Origin: Odobenus rosmarus divergens
Taxonomy: Eukaryota; Chordata; Mammalia; Carnivora; Odobenidae
Reading direction: 5' to 3'
Assembly (NCBI RefSeq): GCF_000321225.1
Contig: NW_004450583.1
Span: forward strand, 2,260,275-2,324,274
DNA: 64,000 nt
Numbering within the stretch: position 1 is the stretch's first letter; each line of letters begins with the position of its first letter. Of this stretch, positions 1 to 12,283 are shown piece by piece. Under the pieces are notes generated by a model that made no database searches, was not told where the DNA came from, and saw only the letters and a list, made by a program, of their open reading frames with translations. The position numbers and the translations under genes are program-made.

Positions 1-789
1 TTAGACCTAAAGGAGAAAAATATTTTGTGAATGTGTCTCAGAATCTTTTACTATCTTTGATAAAAGTCTTCCAGATTGGGAATTCATTGTTAATTTGTTG
101 TTGTTGTTGCTTTCTTTGGCCTGTTATTCTTCAATGCCTTTTCCTTAGCAGGATTCCACCATGATGGGGAACATTCTCATGAAGATTTCACTTGAGCTTT
201 TCTTGTAGCATTGACACCCACCAACCTCAAATAAGCAATAAGCCTCCTTTGTTGTCTGATTTCTTCTCTAGAATCTAAACTAGAATTCCAGTTGAGATCT
301 GTCTTTCCTTTAGTTTCTTTTATTCTTTTTCACTCTGGTCCTCTTTTCACGAAGTATAACGTCAACCATAGTTGAGAGATTTCTTATTCAAGTCAGGGGT
401 CCCTCTGTGAAAGGCAAAAACTCAAATTCAGGTACTTTGTTTCTCTTTAATTTTCCCCTCTCAATCTCTCTTGTGCTCCAAGTGCATTTTGGGAAGAAGA
501 TGAGCTAACTAATGCCATGCCCAGGCCAAAGAACCCTGAAGTGAATTTATAGGAACCTGAAATGATTCTTGAAGAGAACTTGGTCATTCAAGGGATTTCA
601 AAATGAAACCTTAGGAAAAATTAGATGTGGCTATTAAAAAAAAAAAAAAGTCCAGTGAGCATTTTGGATGAAGTTGGATTCTTTGTTACCATTGGAACTA
701 ACCTCCCTTAGGTTCCTGGTGTCCCTGTTGTTGGAGAGACAAACACTGGTTATGCTTCTAGGGAGGAAGAAGTGTGGTAGGTTGGAAAG
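1..789. other. Single-copy noncoding DNA
   Basis: I see no exon, RNA gene or recognisable interspersed repeat here. The only low-complexity element is a 14-base A run at about 636-649. Base composition is AT-rich and CpG-poor, typical of mammalian intron or intergenic DNA. Confidence 0.6.
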
Positions 790-915
790 TGCCTAGTTTA
801 GGAGGCAGAGATTAGGGCTGTTCGGATTTACTTCTGTTACTAACTTGACTTGATGATTTTGAACAAGACCTTGAATTACTCTGTGCATCATGTAAAATGA
901 GGGGTTGGGTTGGAT
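790..915 (+). repeat. MIR SINE fragment
   Basis: The order of words matches the MIR core: a GGAGGCAGAG-like start, then 'taacttgactt', 'gaacaagacctt' and a worn form of the 'cctcatctgtaaaatgaggg' box. No tail or target duplication remains, which is normal for a pre-eutherian element. Boundaries are approximate. Confidence 0.6.
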
Positions 916-1764
916 AATGGATTGTGTGGTGCAAGGAAAAGCCACCTCCGTGCTGTCTGACTTGATGGCTTGTCACTGGTTCAGCTGTGCTGGACTCACT
1001 GCCCCTCTCCCTCACCTGGCTTTGCTCTTGTTAGCTTCCCCATCTGGTGATGATGCACCTCATGGAGATGCCAGCCCTTCTTCCTCTACATTGTCTTCTT
1101 TTAGTCTACACAATTCTTAACTGTTCTCGCAGGGCCGGTTGAAGTTACTTCGGGCCTTTCCTAGCTACTTGGGTACTTAATGTGCTATTCCTCCTCAGAA
1201 TTTTTATTATACTTGTCCATCCCATACTGCTCAACATAAGTACATACTGGACGACTTGCCATTCTTTTTGTAGTATTTTTTGATCTGGAAGGGACTGTGT
1301 TCAAGCCTTGCTTGACATTTAACTACAAGAACCTTGGGGAAAAAAAGGTGTCCTCATTATGTCACGCATAGTACCCAGCATAAGCTGGCCAAATAGTGGG
1401 TGTCCCACTGATTGTTGATGATTGAAGCCTAGAATTTCTAGGGAGCATGAAAGCTCTGCTCTTTCAGCTACTCACTTAAATCAGGTTCATGTTGGGAGCA
1501 AAAGCAAGGAAAGAAATTTTAAAACCCAAACTATGCAGGAGGCTATTTTTCACCATTGCTCTAGGTGCTTGATGAGCTTTCTCTTTCCTCTGTGTTACTT
1601 AGTTTTTAGTGGGGTTTTTTCCCATTTAGTTCAAAACCTTCTCAGTCCATTTTTTTCTAACGTGTAGCCTGCAGGAAGTGTCCTCTCCATCATCTGGAGA
1701 CTTTCTACTTGCCGCTGTTGTTGCTGCTTTTGACCCAGCCTCTGGGAATCATCATGAGGGTGGC

Positions 1765-1945
1765 AGTGTGGCCAGGAGTCTGGGTTTGGGCCAGGTACAT
1801 CAGGGTGTGAGTCCTGCTCTCTTTCTAGCTTTGTGAGTTCCTAAGCCTTTACTTCCTCTCCCATGAAATGATGATAGACCTACCTCCCAGGCTGTCAGGA
1901 TGAAATGAGACCATGCCTGTGCAGCTCTTCGCATGATGCCTCCCA
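1765..1945 (+). repeat. MIR SINE fragment
   Basis: The stretch follows the MIR consensus in order: 'gagtctgggttt', 'agctttgtgagttcctaagcc', 'ttacttcctctcccatgaaatgatgatag', 'acctacctcccaggctgtcaggatgaaatgag', 'catgcctgtgcagctc'. It is well diverged but covers most of the ~260-bp element. Confidence 0.7.
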
Positions 1946-2732
1946 GAATCTATCATCATTATTCTTGTTATCAAAGCCTGTATTGACTACCAAATGTAAG
2001 AAAACCTGAGCCAGGCCCTTAAGGACAGAAATTCAAATCTGGACAAATGTTTATGGGATTTGCAGAGGTGATGAAGAGCATTGAAGTAAGCTAGGGTTGC
2101 TCAGTGGGCATTTGTATTCACGACTGGTGGGGATTGTATCTTGGGCTCAGGGAGTCTAGAATCCTCAGCCTGGCATGAGGGGTTCTGCTTTTACTCATCT
2201 CAGTTTTTCCTCCCCTGTTTTAGAGGGGCCCCCATGCTTCCCATGCCTTCTGGCCCTGCCTCTGTGCTATTCAGTGCTCGTCTGGTTTGCAGCCCCTGTA
2301 GAATGCCCTTTTCCAACCTCCCTCAAGTCCCAGTCTCTGTCTTCTGGAAATCCTGACAATGCTTGTGCCCTGGTGCTCCACACACAGCTCACGTGAACCT
2401 TACCGAGCCACACTCTTCTCTCCATCGTCTTAACCCAGTGTCTGGTGTGTGTCACATGGGAGGCAAGGTGTACCTCTGTGTTTCTGCGCTGCCACAGTAA
2501 AAGGTCACAGAATAGTAGAACTGGAAAGGACACTGCAGTCTAAGGATGTGGTTACAAATGAAGCCTTCGGCTTTCCTAGCCCATTAGAAACAAAGTAGAT
2601 AATGATGAGGCTGCTGTGTCAAAGGGAGGCCAAGAACCTGTTTGCTCAGTCTTCCTCTCCTCCTCCAAAAGGCCCTTGAGGCTTTTTGCGGAATAGCGCA
2701 CATTGCAGAACACACTTTGAAGACCACCGGTC
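1946..2732. other. Single-copy noncoding DNA with worn repeat scraps
   Basis: Mostly unassigned sequence. Around 2690-2735 there is a short stretch like the end of a MER5-type hAT element ('cacactttgaagaccaccg'). Overlapping open frames at 2141-2396 show no domain and no splice-flanked structure, so I do not call them. Confidence 0.45.
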
Positions 2733-2822
2733 TCGCCAGGCTCTCTCATTTCATAGGTGAAGAAATTAAGTTTCAGAGATTCAGAGGACAGTGGTTTGGC
2801 CAAGGCTCCGACAGTGCTACTT
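2733..2822 (-). repeat. MIR SINE fragment (antisense)
   Basis: 'catttcataggtgaagaaattaagtttcagag' followed by 'gtggtttggccaaggctcc' is the reverse-strand form of the MIR region that reads as the 'cctcagtttcctcatctgtaaaatg' box preceded by the 'tgtgaccttgggcaa' box. Confidence 0.55.
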
Positions 2823-4435
2823 GAAATAGTCTCTGGCCACCTTGCCCAGCCCTACGCCATGCATTTCACATACTGGGTGCGCAGACATGCTGGGTAGTGA
2901 CAACAAGGAATAATTCGGAAGGGTTGAGTGATTTTCTAACGGATCTTACATTTGCGATTAAAGAAATGTATGTGGCATTGTTGTTTCTTGTGTAATCCTC
3001 AACCCTAGACAACTCAAGTCCTAGGGGTAGGATGAAGAATGGCAAAAAGGGTCACTGGGCGTGAAGTTCAATGTCTCTGTTGGGCACTGAGTAGTTTGTC
3101 TTGGCTTTGACCTGAAATTTCTTAGCTTTCTCTTCTAGGCCCTCGCCAGCTTGGGTCAGATGAAAGGGTCTGTATGTTTTCAACAACCAAGTATTAGAAA
3201 AAGACTGCTGGAAAGACTTTCTGTTTTGTTACCTAAGCTGGGATTTGATCTTCAGACCTTCAAGGTGAAAGGCTAATACCTTAATTTGTGTGTTTTATAA
3301 ACATCCCCAGGCGATGACCTTCTTGTAGCCTCATGTGATACTCACATTCTGCAGGACTTAAAGCTAAAAATCCTGGCTTGGAATAGAGTGGTACAGGTTG
3401 CATACTCAAATTCAGAGTCGGCAGGGTGCCATCTCTCCATTAGCTGTTGGTAAGCATTGCTTGCATACAGTTGAATGAAAGCTTTCTTGGTGGGATTTCC
3501 TGGCAAAATGGAATTTTTTAGTTTAAGAGAAAATATATCTTAGGGTTAAAAAAAAAAATTTCTCCAATAGGACCTGTGTCCAACAAAGTAAGGTGTTTCC
3601 CCTTGAAGCCTTTCCCTTCTTAAAAGCTTTCCTTTAAGGGTCATCTTTATTTTTGTGGTGTCAAATTATTTTTCAACAGCATGGAAGCTGGAGACAGAGA
3701 CGCTCCTCGGCTGTGTGTTAGAACCACACTGCAAGTTTTTTCTTTTATGTAAATAGAGATTGATGGAACATTTTACACAGAATACGGGCTTTTGACAAAA
3801 AGTATTGATGGTTGCTTTCAGTAAGTGTTACTTGAGATGACAGAACATTGCATTTTAAGATGAATTACACGAGAAACTCCCTCTTTGGGAATGTCATACA
3901 TTTTATTTCATCTGTTGTTTTATGAGAGAATGACTGAAGTCATGAATACCTTAGACTGAACTGTTTCCTTTGCACATTATAAGTCCCGGTTTGGTGCACT
4001 CCTATTTTAAATATAAAGTTATGGGGAAAATATTTATACTGGCAAATAATATTGATAAAAATGCTTAAATGTTCAGAAGCAGAACATAACTTCTCACATG
4101 GTTTCCCCTTGTGTGGTGGTGATTTGTGGGAAGCCTGGGAACCTGGTTAAAGTTAAATGTATATTTTTTCAGAAGGATCTCAGAGATTTCTGATAAATGG
4201 CTCTTTTTCTTTTCTTTTTTGGTGTGTTGGTAATTTCTCTCTCCTGACTGTATATGAGTTTAAAAAATGTTCCATTTCCATGTTGTTATTTCTTCTTGAT
4301 GCAAGGACCTAGACGTCAGGGTCTGTGGTGACTGTGGTTTGGGGCCTTAATTTTCTTTATGGCATGAATTCAGGGATATTAGCTTAATGGCACCAGAGAG
4401 TTAATGGATATTAATGTATTTACTATAGATTTACC
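2823..4435. other. Single-copy noncoding DNA, possibly conserved at 3660-4010
   Basis: No exon or clear mobile element is visible. The part at 3660-4010 is free of repeats and rich in AT words of the homeodomain and POU type, such as 'ttttatgtaaatagagattgatgg'. That resembles conserved noncoding DNA, but only an alignment could show it. Confidence 0.4.
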
Positions 4436-4890
4436 GTACTGTTATACCAGGAACTGGGGATGTAGTCCTGATCCTCATGTTGCTTACAACCCAGTAAAAG
4501 AGAGAGAGAGGGGAACATAATATAATTTCAGGTAGTGATACATGCAATGAAGAAAATAAAACAGAGTGTAAGGAGTTAGTGTCTTAGAGGAGTAGGTGTG
4601 GGAGTGATTTTAGAGGTGTTAAACAGAATTGCTCTGAGAAGGGACATCTAAGCAAAGAGCTGAATGATCAGATGGTTTGAGCTCTAAAGATACCTGGCAG
4701 AGGGAGCAGCATGTGCAAAGGCCCTGGGGCCAGAACAAGCTTGGCATATTTGAGGAACAGCAAAAAGGCCAGTGCATTTCAGAGAAAGCAATGGTGGGAG
4801 TGCTCCAAGTGTAGGGGTAGACATGGTAGGCCGTGGGGTAGACAGGGAGGCCAGTTACAAGTGGATTGTGGTTTTGCATGCTTTTCCAAC
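4436..4890 (+). repeat. Ancient mammalian interspersed repeat, copy A (family not assigned)
   Basis: The stretch carries phrases common to a widespread old mammalian repeat: 'aactggggatgtagtcctgatcctcatg', 'gaagggacatctaagcaaagagctgaa', 'gcagagggagcagcatgtgcaaaggccctgg' and 'gaggaacagcaaaaaggccagtg'. A second copy lies at 35640-36010 and shares 'ataatttcaggtag'. I cannot name the family with confidence. An open frame across 4711-4983 is a by-product of this repeat. Confidence 0.6.
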
Positions 4891-5194
4891 GTGTATAGCT
4901 GTAGTCTTCTTGTTCATACGATCTTCATCGACCTAAAGTCTGACCAAGGAGGCTTTCCCATTCTCCATTGCTCATTCCCATAGAAATATCTCATTTTCCC
5001 ATTGGCACTCTTGTTCTACCATTCACTGGATGCCAATATAGATAAAGTTTGTCACTAGGGGAATTTTAAACTTTCACTCCCTCAGAATGAATCCTTCTTT
5101 TAAATCTGATCTCATACTTTGAATATTACTCTTTGACAATGCTTATCCCACACTATTATAATTAGTTGTATATGGGATTGTCTTTCTAAGCCAT

Positions 5195-5290
5195 AAGCGA
5201 CTATTACTCATGTTTGGGCCCCTTGTGCTTAGCACAGTACTTGGCACCTGGTGAATGCTCCATATATTTGTTGGCTAAATAAGCAAGACC
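5195..5290 (+). repeat. L2 LINE 3'-end fragment
   Basis: 'cttagcacagtacttggcacctggtgaatgctccatatatttgttgg' is the terminal L2 motif, normally 'cctagcacagtgcctggcacatagtaggtgctcaataaatatttgttgaatg'. Confidence 0.7.
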
Positions 5291-6419
5291 TTTCCCTCCG
5301 CATTATCTGGTTGCCCAATATGAGTACTAGAAATTGCAGTGAATGCAAAGTCAATACACTCCTTGATTTTGTAGGTTAAAACCAACTTAGGGAAATAAGA
5401 CTTAAAAAAAAAAAAAAAAGGAAAACAACAGTCTTGGAACTGCTTTGGGGCACTTATTAGAGTTTAAACAGTTGTTGGTTTAAAAATTGTTGCAGAAATG
5501 AAAACTCATGGAGGATTAAGTGGCCCAGGAGACTGTAGTGTTCTAACTTGAGGGGGATGGAATCCCCAGAGGCCAGCTGGATCATTAGACTGGGTCTTTC
5601 CTGCATTTGAGTCTCCATCCCAAAGCCTTATGAGATACTTCGTCCTCCATAAATTTGGAGCTGATTTGGAACTAGCTAGCTGTTTTTCTCCCTGCTGAAT
5701 TAATGTGCTGTTCAGCTGAAGCTCAGATATGAAATATATTAAAAGCAAACTAAAAACAGGTCAATGTTTTGCCTCTAATGCTATGGGAATATTTGTTTTT
5801 AAATCGTCTTTTAGTACTCCACAAATCTTCCCTGCAAAGTTTTTTTTCTCTTTCCTTTTTTTTTTTTTTTTTTTTAGGCCAAGACTATTTTTTCCCAGTG
5901 TGTAAAAGGCCATTTCTTAAGTCCTGATTTACTCAGAAATTTACATGGAGAAAATGGCTCCAGATCCCACACAAGTAAAACTTTATTTTTTAATCTGGGG
6001 CACAGTAGGGAGTCCTGAGAAATTCATTTTCCTCTAGGATTGTAGGAGGAATACATAGTGTTTGTTTAAAGCATCAGGTATTGAGAAATGTAATGGCAGG
6101 GTGAAAAGTTTGACCTCAGCTGCCAGATCCGATCTGCTAGGGGGTAATTGAGTTGCCATGTTTTTTTCCTCTTCAGTTTAAATCAAGTTTTGCTATAGCC
6201 CATTTAAGTGTCAAATTGGTAGCAAAACTTGACAACTTCAGGGTGCAGACTTGCTTTTGATCAGAATTTACATGCAAATCATTTTTGCCTTGAACTGTCA
6301 ACTCCTGTTTCTGATACTCTTGAGAGGGACATGTCTCTCCCCACCCCTTCCCCCCCAAGCCAAAAGGGATGTTGGCTAATGTTATTAATCAGTGTGGAAG
6401 AAAAATTATCTTGATAAAT
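5291..6419. other. Single-copy noncoding DNA with homopolymer runs
   Basis: A 17-base A run lies near 5404-5420 and a T-rich run at 5838-5876. Neither is attached to a retroelement body that I can recognise. No exon is visible. Confidence 0.5.
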
Positions 6420-7700
6420 ATGGTGGTTAAACTATATTTTCCCTTTTGTGTGTTGGCTGTTGCAGCTGGGCATTTAATCTCCTTTTACCTAGAAGGAAAT
6501 CAAACAATTATCGAGCGCTTGATGTCAAAAAGAAACTAGTGAATGAGGGGTGGAGGGTCACCAGTGTATTGGGAAATGGACTTAAGCCACCAAAACCTGA
6601 CAAAGGGTGCTGACAGTCTGCATTTTCTTGGGCATTAAACAAAGTCTTTGGTAACTTTAAAGAATCTTTCCTTGCATGACTAAACTCATTGAGAGGGTTA
6701 GAGAGAAAGCTGCCTCAGAAGTCTTAAGCCTGAAACTTTTTTTTTTTTCGTTTTGCCAGGACGCTTAAAAGCACGTGAGCCTATGTAGCTCCATCATTCA
6801 GTGGGACAAAGGAGTGTTTGCACTTTCACAGAGTTAATAATGACAGTAGTGAGTCTTGTTTCCAGCCATCCCATCTTAGCATTCCCAGTCATCCACCTTC
6901 CAAAAGAATTTGTGATTTACACTCTGCCTCTAAATTCTTTGAAATGCCTCACTCTGAAAAGCAAGAAAATGGGAGACCCCAACGAAGAAAAAACAAATGG
7001 AGAAAATGTTCATTGTGGATTAATAGAGCTGATTATGAATATTTATAATTATCCATTATGGAGCCAAAACTTTTAGTAAAATAATGTGTGAGATTTTGTT
7101 TCTAGCCAGCCTGAAATTCCTTTCCATCACTACACCCCCAGCGGGGTGAGAACATCAAACATGTCATCTTGCCAAGATGACAGCCAGCATCACATCAGAT
7201 GGGAGACACATGCAAGCTGGACTTGTGAAGTCCAAGAAATTTCAAGATTGGATTCACTTCATCCGACGTGGCCACGTTGCAGGTTCTTTGGAAATCTCCA
7301 CTACTGGCCCCTTCCCACCACTGTTTGGTGCTGCCTGCCTGTGTGCTGTGAAATTTTAATTGAATTGTTAATGACACCAAGGAGTGACACAACACATGCG
7401 AAACTTCCAAGAATCAGTCAGGAGGAGCCCTTTTTCTTACTGTTACAAAACAGAAGACACTGGGAAATTGACAAGTCCAAGCAGCGAGGCCAGGGCAGTA
7501 ATTGATAGCAGGCTGCCTAGAGCCAAGGTCCTTCCCTGGTAATTGCAAGCAGAGGCTGCCTCTGTGATCTCGCCAGTGGTGCTGGCCATGCCAGAGCGAC
7601 CCGGCTTTGACGGATTGCTTTCCCGAGGTAATGACTTAGGCATGTTCCCTCTCTTGCATGAGGCCATGTGTCCCTCCCACTGGAGAAAATGAGCTGAACA
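6420..7700. promoter_or_regulatory. Candidate conserved noncoding (enhancer-like) block
   Basis: The block holds no recognisable repeat and many homeodomain cores. Examples are the run at 7356-7376 (TTAATTG, AATTG, TTAATGACA), 'cagtaattgatagcagg' near 7496 and 'tggtaattgcaagc' near 7538. CpGs are kept at 7564-7640 ('ctcgcc', 'gagcgacccgg', 'gacgg', 'cccgagg'). A 10-bp-arm palindrome lies at 7162-7182. Three overlapping frames of 60-119 codons occur without domain or splice signals. Enhancer function is inferred from motif content alone. Confidence 0.35.
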
Positions 7701-9384
7701 CTTTGCTTCTTCTTTAACAGGGCGCTGTTAAAATAACTCTATTCTATTATATAAGCCCTGTAGTGCCAGGGGCTAAATTTATATGGTTATAAACAAGAGA
7801 TATTACTTTGGAATACCACAATACTGTGTTTGGCTATTTCTTTAGGATTTCAAATGGTGTTTTCAAAATAATGGATTTTACTTCAAGAAAAAAAATATTG
7901 GGGTTGGGGGGAGGAAGGATCCCATTTCTGAACAAAATCCTCATCCTATTTTTAAATTCCTCTATGTCCCTTTCCTAATTCACCAGCCCAGTATTTATTT
8001 GTATTTGTGTTTGTTTTGCTGGCTGGATTTGACTCTCTCTGGGGGCATCAGAAATATTATTTACTCCAGGATTCTGAAATAAGATAGATATTTTATTTCA
8101 TGTTTTTAAAAATTCTCTGAAGGTTTCTTTTATTTTTTTTATTTTTTTCCTTTCCCATTTCTGGACATTGATATATTTCAGAACTTTTATGTGGCTTTTC
8201 CTCCCTCCCTACACCTATTCTCCCTTCACCCCTCTTCCCCTTCCTGGAATGTAATTTTGTCTGTAAAATATGATGGTGAGCTGAAATGTCCCTGATGATC
8301 TATAGCACTTCTGGATTTTTCACTCCCGTTGGTGACAGAAACTTACTAATTCTGATATAGGGGTCCCTGAGTGTGTTTCCACACTGTAGCTTGTGCTTTC
8401 TAGCATATTTAAAGTATGGGTCCCTCACCCCACCTCAGTCCAAACACAGTTTCACATGAAGAACCAACTTCAAAACAAAACAAAACAAAAAACCTGTAAA
8501 ATCCCTAAAACTCAACTATACATTCATTTACGAAATGAAAAGAAAGTACGTACATGGGTTCTCATATTCACGTGATGAGTTTTGATGGAGAACCTAAGAG
8601 GAAGGAGATGGATTAATAGTAATGGGAACTTCTGGGTGAAGAATAGTAAAGACTTGGTGGTGGTTGTTTCTCTTACATTTAGTCTCTAACTCCCCAAATT
8701 CATAACTAATTGGTAGCACGTATTTAGAACTAATATTTGTAATGGGGGTTTTAAATGAGGGCAGGTTTCTAGGCTATTTCATAGAATTCACTTCCATAAA
8801 ACAACAGGTAAAATACACACTTGGGGGCTAGCTTGAGAACCTCACCATTATAGCATTGATTTTACTGGAAAATAACTTCAGAGTCCTAACGTGGGTATAG
8901 GATGCTAGGAAAACAGTTGTTCTTTCCTTCTTCCTCATTGTCTAAAATTTGTAAAGGGAGAAACTCCCTCTTCTGCTATGATCCCAGCAGCAAAAGGACT
9001 GGCCCTAACCCTACTTTAGATACTGGATCAAGAGTATAAATCCTTCCTGCTGCCCTCGCTGTAGTCATTATGTAGGGCATGCTTATAAGTTAGGTGTTTA
9101 TAAATAGGGATGTGTAGTTAATCTCATTTGACTACTTTTCTTTGCTTACTGTTTACATAGACATCAGTCTAATGCTTTATTCTTTTGTCTGTCTTTCCTG
9201 TGCTTTCAGTGTGGTTTATAGGGGGAAGTTTTGACAAATGACATGACTGCTATTATAAGAGAAAGCCTGTGGACTGGTGTCTAGTTTAAACTAGACTTTA
9301 GTAAGTAAATGAGTACTCATGTATAAACTGGTCCCTGCCCTAAAGGTGGTGACAGTGAATCTGGAGATTATTTTATGGAAGTCT
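7701..9384. other. Single-copy noncoding DNA
   Basis: I recognise no gene, RNA or mobile element. A CAAAA-type simple repeat occurs at about 8470-8493 and T-rich stretches near 8125-8160. Confidence 0.5.
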
Positions 9385-9515
9385 TCCATTTTACAGGTGA
9401 GAAAGTGGAGACCCAGAAAGGGAGGTTATGTACCCAAAATGGTAGCAGGTGGCAAAATTGGGACTAGAAGTCCTATCTCTTGACCCCAAGTCCTGTATTC
9501 TTTACACCATTAAGT
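9385..9515 (-). repeat. MIR SINE fragment (antisense)
   Basis: 'ccattttacaggtgagaaagtggagacccagaaagggaggttatgtacccaaaatggtagcaggtggcaaaattgggactagaagtcc' is the MIR core read on the other strand. The standard order of boxes is preserved. Confidence 0.75.
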
Positions 9516-10390
9516 TCCTTTTGTGATTTAGAACTGAAGTCTCTTTGGGAAGGAAGGTTTGAAATAGAGAAACATTTAGTGACACTTTCTAGTCTGAGAC
9601 TTCTGGAAAGACACAGGAGTAGGTAAGGAAGATTATCATTTATAATGACCTTGAAAATCATGTGGAATCTCTTAGGATCCAGAATCTTGTCTGGAACTAG
9701 AGGAAAAGAGTAGAAACCTTATGGGTATGGTCTTAGGCTTTAGTTCTTTTAGTGTTGAGAAATATTGTCTCATGGTGGAAGTGGGAATCTTCGATGACAT
9801 TTCTTTGCAGACATCAGACACTCAGAGGAAGATGAGAACATTTATTGTTGACCAGTATTAGGCACAGTGCCAGATAATTCCATACATGTTTTCTGGTTTC
9901 AGTGGTCTAACTGAGCTTTAGTATCAGGTATTCTCCATTCGGAAGATGGTAGATGAGAACAGTGGGGGATAGAGCCACAAGATGACATATCTTGCTGCTT
10001 TCAAAGGTCATGCTTTTGAATAATTAATGGTAGGGGAAAGTATCCATGAACTATTCTTAAATTAAAAAGGTAGGTTAAGAAACTGGGTATATACTCAGGA
10101 TCCCAACCGTAACTATACATCAGAGTACTAACTGGTTATTTCTAGTGTTGGGATCAAGGATGATTTTAATTTTCCTTTTTATCTGTATTTTTACTGGTTT
10201 CTTTTTTATAAGTAATTAAAGAGGTTTTTTTGGATGGTAGAATTGATATGATCAGCAAGTGTTAATAAATTGCTTGTGCCTGGGAACTATAAGCAAAGCA
10301 AAGGAAGAGTAAATACGGAGTTTCGGGGAACCTATATTGTAGTTCTGGAAGAAGACATACACATATGGAAAGTTTATTAATAATAAAAGC

Positions 10391-10525
10391 TGGAGTGCCT
10401 GGGTGGCTCAGTTGGTTTAAGCATCCAACTCTTGATTTCAGCTCAGATCGTGATCTCAGGGTTGTAAGTTCAAGCCCTGTGATGGGCTTCATGCTGGGTG
10501 TGGAGCCTACTTAAAAAAAATAAAG
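10391..10525 (+). mobile_element. Carnivora SINE (SINEC, tRNA-derived), older copy
   Basis: The tRNA-like head reads 'gtgcctgggtggctcagttgg', with an A-box region and then 'gatctcagggttgtaagttcaagccc' as the B box. It ends in a short 'ttaaaaaaaataaa' tail and lacks the CT-rich middle of the younger copies. Weak flanking similarity (ataaaagct / ataaagct) may be the worn target-site duplication. Confidence 0.9.
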
Positions 10526-10647
10526 CTATCAGTAAAACTATCATTAACTATTGAACGGTTATGTGGCTAATTAGGTTATGATAGAAAATCTCTAAATTTT
10601 TAATAATGTATTATGGCTGTTAGTGAATTACATAAATTATTTCACTG

Positions 10648-10772
10648 AACCTTCCCAACAGACACATGGGGTACTTACTAATAGTCCTATTTTGCAGATG
10701 GAAAAACTGAAGTTGGGTGAATTGGGAAGTGGGGGAGCTAGGATTGACTCCAGAGTTCATGTCCTTAACCAC
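10648..10772 (-). repeat. MIR SINE fragment (antisense)
   Basis: 'cctattttgcagatggaaaaactgaagttgggtgaattgggaagtgggggagctaggattgactccagag' follows the reverse MIR core, ending near the position where MIR reads 'aacccaggcagtctgactcc'. Confidence 0.7.
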
Positions 10773-12058
10773 AAATTAATACTACTTCCCAGGAAACCCT
10801 GTTTAGTTGGTAAATCACCTAGTGCTTATTGCTAGTGGGGAACTATAAGAGTGGCCCAGAGAGGAACAGATCGTTTCAGCTTGGTCAAGAGAAAGGAGAA
10901 GGATTAGGAGAGTCTCAGCCTAGCCTTGGCATGATGGCAATTAGGTTCCTAACCCATCTTCCACTAAGATTTCATTTACTTATCAGTGAACCCAGCCTGT
11001 TGTCTCAGGATGATTCTGTGCAGCACTACTGAGTGTCTCTGCACCAAAACACATGAACCTGTTGCAGGGTTTATGTCAGGAGCAGGTGAAACAGGTGAGA
11101 CCAGGCCAAGGTTAGAGAAGTGTCTTGGGAAGCTGCCTGTCTTCGCTTATGTCTAAAACTTCTACGTGCCCTTGTGAAGATTTTAGCAATGATTTGGGTG
11201 AATGTGGCCTGAAAGAGCACTTTTCCCTGACCTAACGGAATTAGCTTTCAGTTCACAGCCTGCACTGAGTCCATGGTGCCCCCACAATGGCCAAAACCAC
11301 AGTGCCCATAGTAAGTGCTGTGGAATGTGTGTGTGTTTCATCTTTATCAAGAACGTCACATGGCATTTCCTGATTGCACGAGAGGCCTACTGCCCCATCT
11401 GAGTTTCCAGACTAACTACCATTGCTCAAGCTGCATGTGTTTATGGTATATAATAAATCTCCATTTGTCATAATGGTTTAAATTTAAAAGAAAAAGGTGA
11501 GCTGTGATGTAAAAAAAAAAAAAAGGTTGGCTGTTATAAATTAACTTTCTTGGCGTTTCAGGTCAAGCCCAATTTATTAAGGGGGATACAAAAAGATAGA
11601 AACCTAGTCTGTGATCACAATTGTGATTTATCCACACCTTGAGTGGGTCCTCCTTTGGACCTTTTCTTGAACTGCAGCTGGCTTGGTTTATGTAGGACCT
11701 GCTGGGAGCTGAGGTTATAATGAAAAGCAGTTATTCTTTGAAATTACTCATAAGAAGTGGGCTCATTTTATCAAGTGCCCTCCTTAATTTGATTGTTAGG
11801 CTTTTCATATATATTTTTCCTGCATTAATCACACTGTATCTTCGTGGCAAGTATAAACACAGTGGTGAAAGATAGCATTTAAAAGAAAAAACATTCAGAG
11901 GACAAATGTTTCTCTAGAGGTGGCCTGTTGGGACCCCTTAATGGGTAATTAAGAAAGTTATTTTGGATTTGGTAGTAATGTTGTGAACTTTTCCAGAGAC
12001 TCCTCTTCAGAGCAGGATGGCATTTAATATTTTCGCAGATTAACCTTTAACTATAAAG
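10773..12058. other. Single-copy noncoding DNA
   Basis: I see no gene or clear repeat apart from a 14-base A run near 11511-11524. Open frames of 66-70 codons lie here but have no domain, no codon pattern and no flanking splice sites. Confidence 0.5.
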
Positions 12059-12070
12059 AGTGTCCAGTAT

Positions 12071-12271
12071 TGGGGCGCCTGGGTGGCTCAGTCGTTAAGC
12101 GACTGCCTTTGGCTCAGGTCATGATCTCAGGGTCCTGGGATCAAGCCCCACATTGGGCTCCCTGCTCAGCCGGCAGCCTGCTTCTCCCTTTCCCACTCCC
12201 CCTGCTTGTGTTCCCTCTCTTGCTGTCTCTCTCTCTGTCAAATAAATAAAATCTTAAAAAAAAAAAAAAAA
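12071..12271 (+). mobile_element. Carnivora SINE (SINEC), full length with clear TSD
   Basis: A complete element: tRNA-like head with 'ggggcgcctgggtggctcag', B-box area 'gggtcctgggatcaagcccc', CT-rich region, 'aaataaataaaatctt' and A-tail. It is flanked by a perfect 12-bp target-site duplication, agtgtccagtat, at 12059-12070 and 12272-12283. Orientation is sense to the window. Confidence 0.97.
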
Positions 12272-12283
12272 AGTGTCCAGTAT

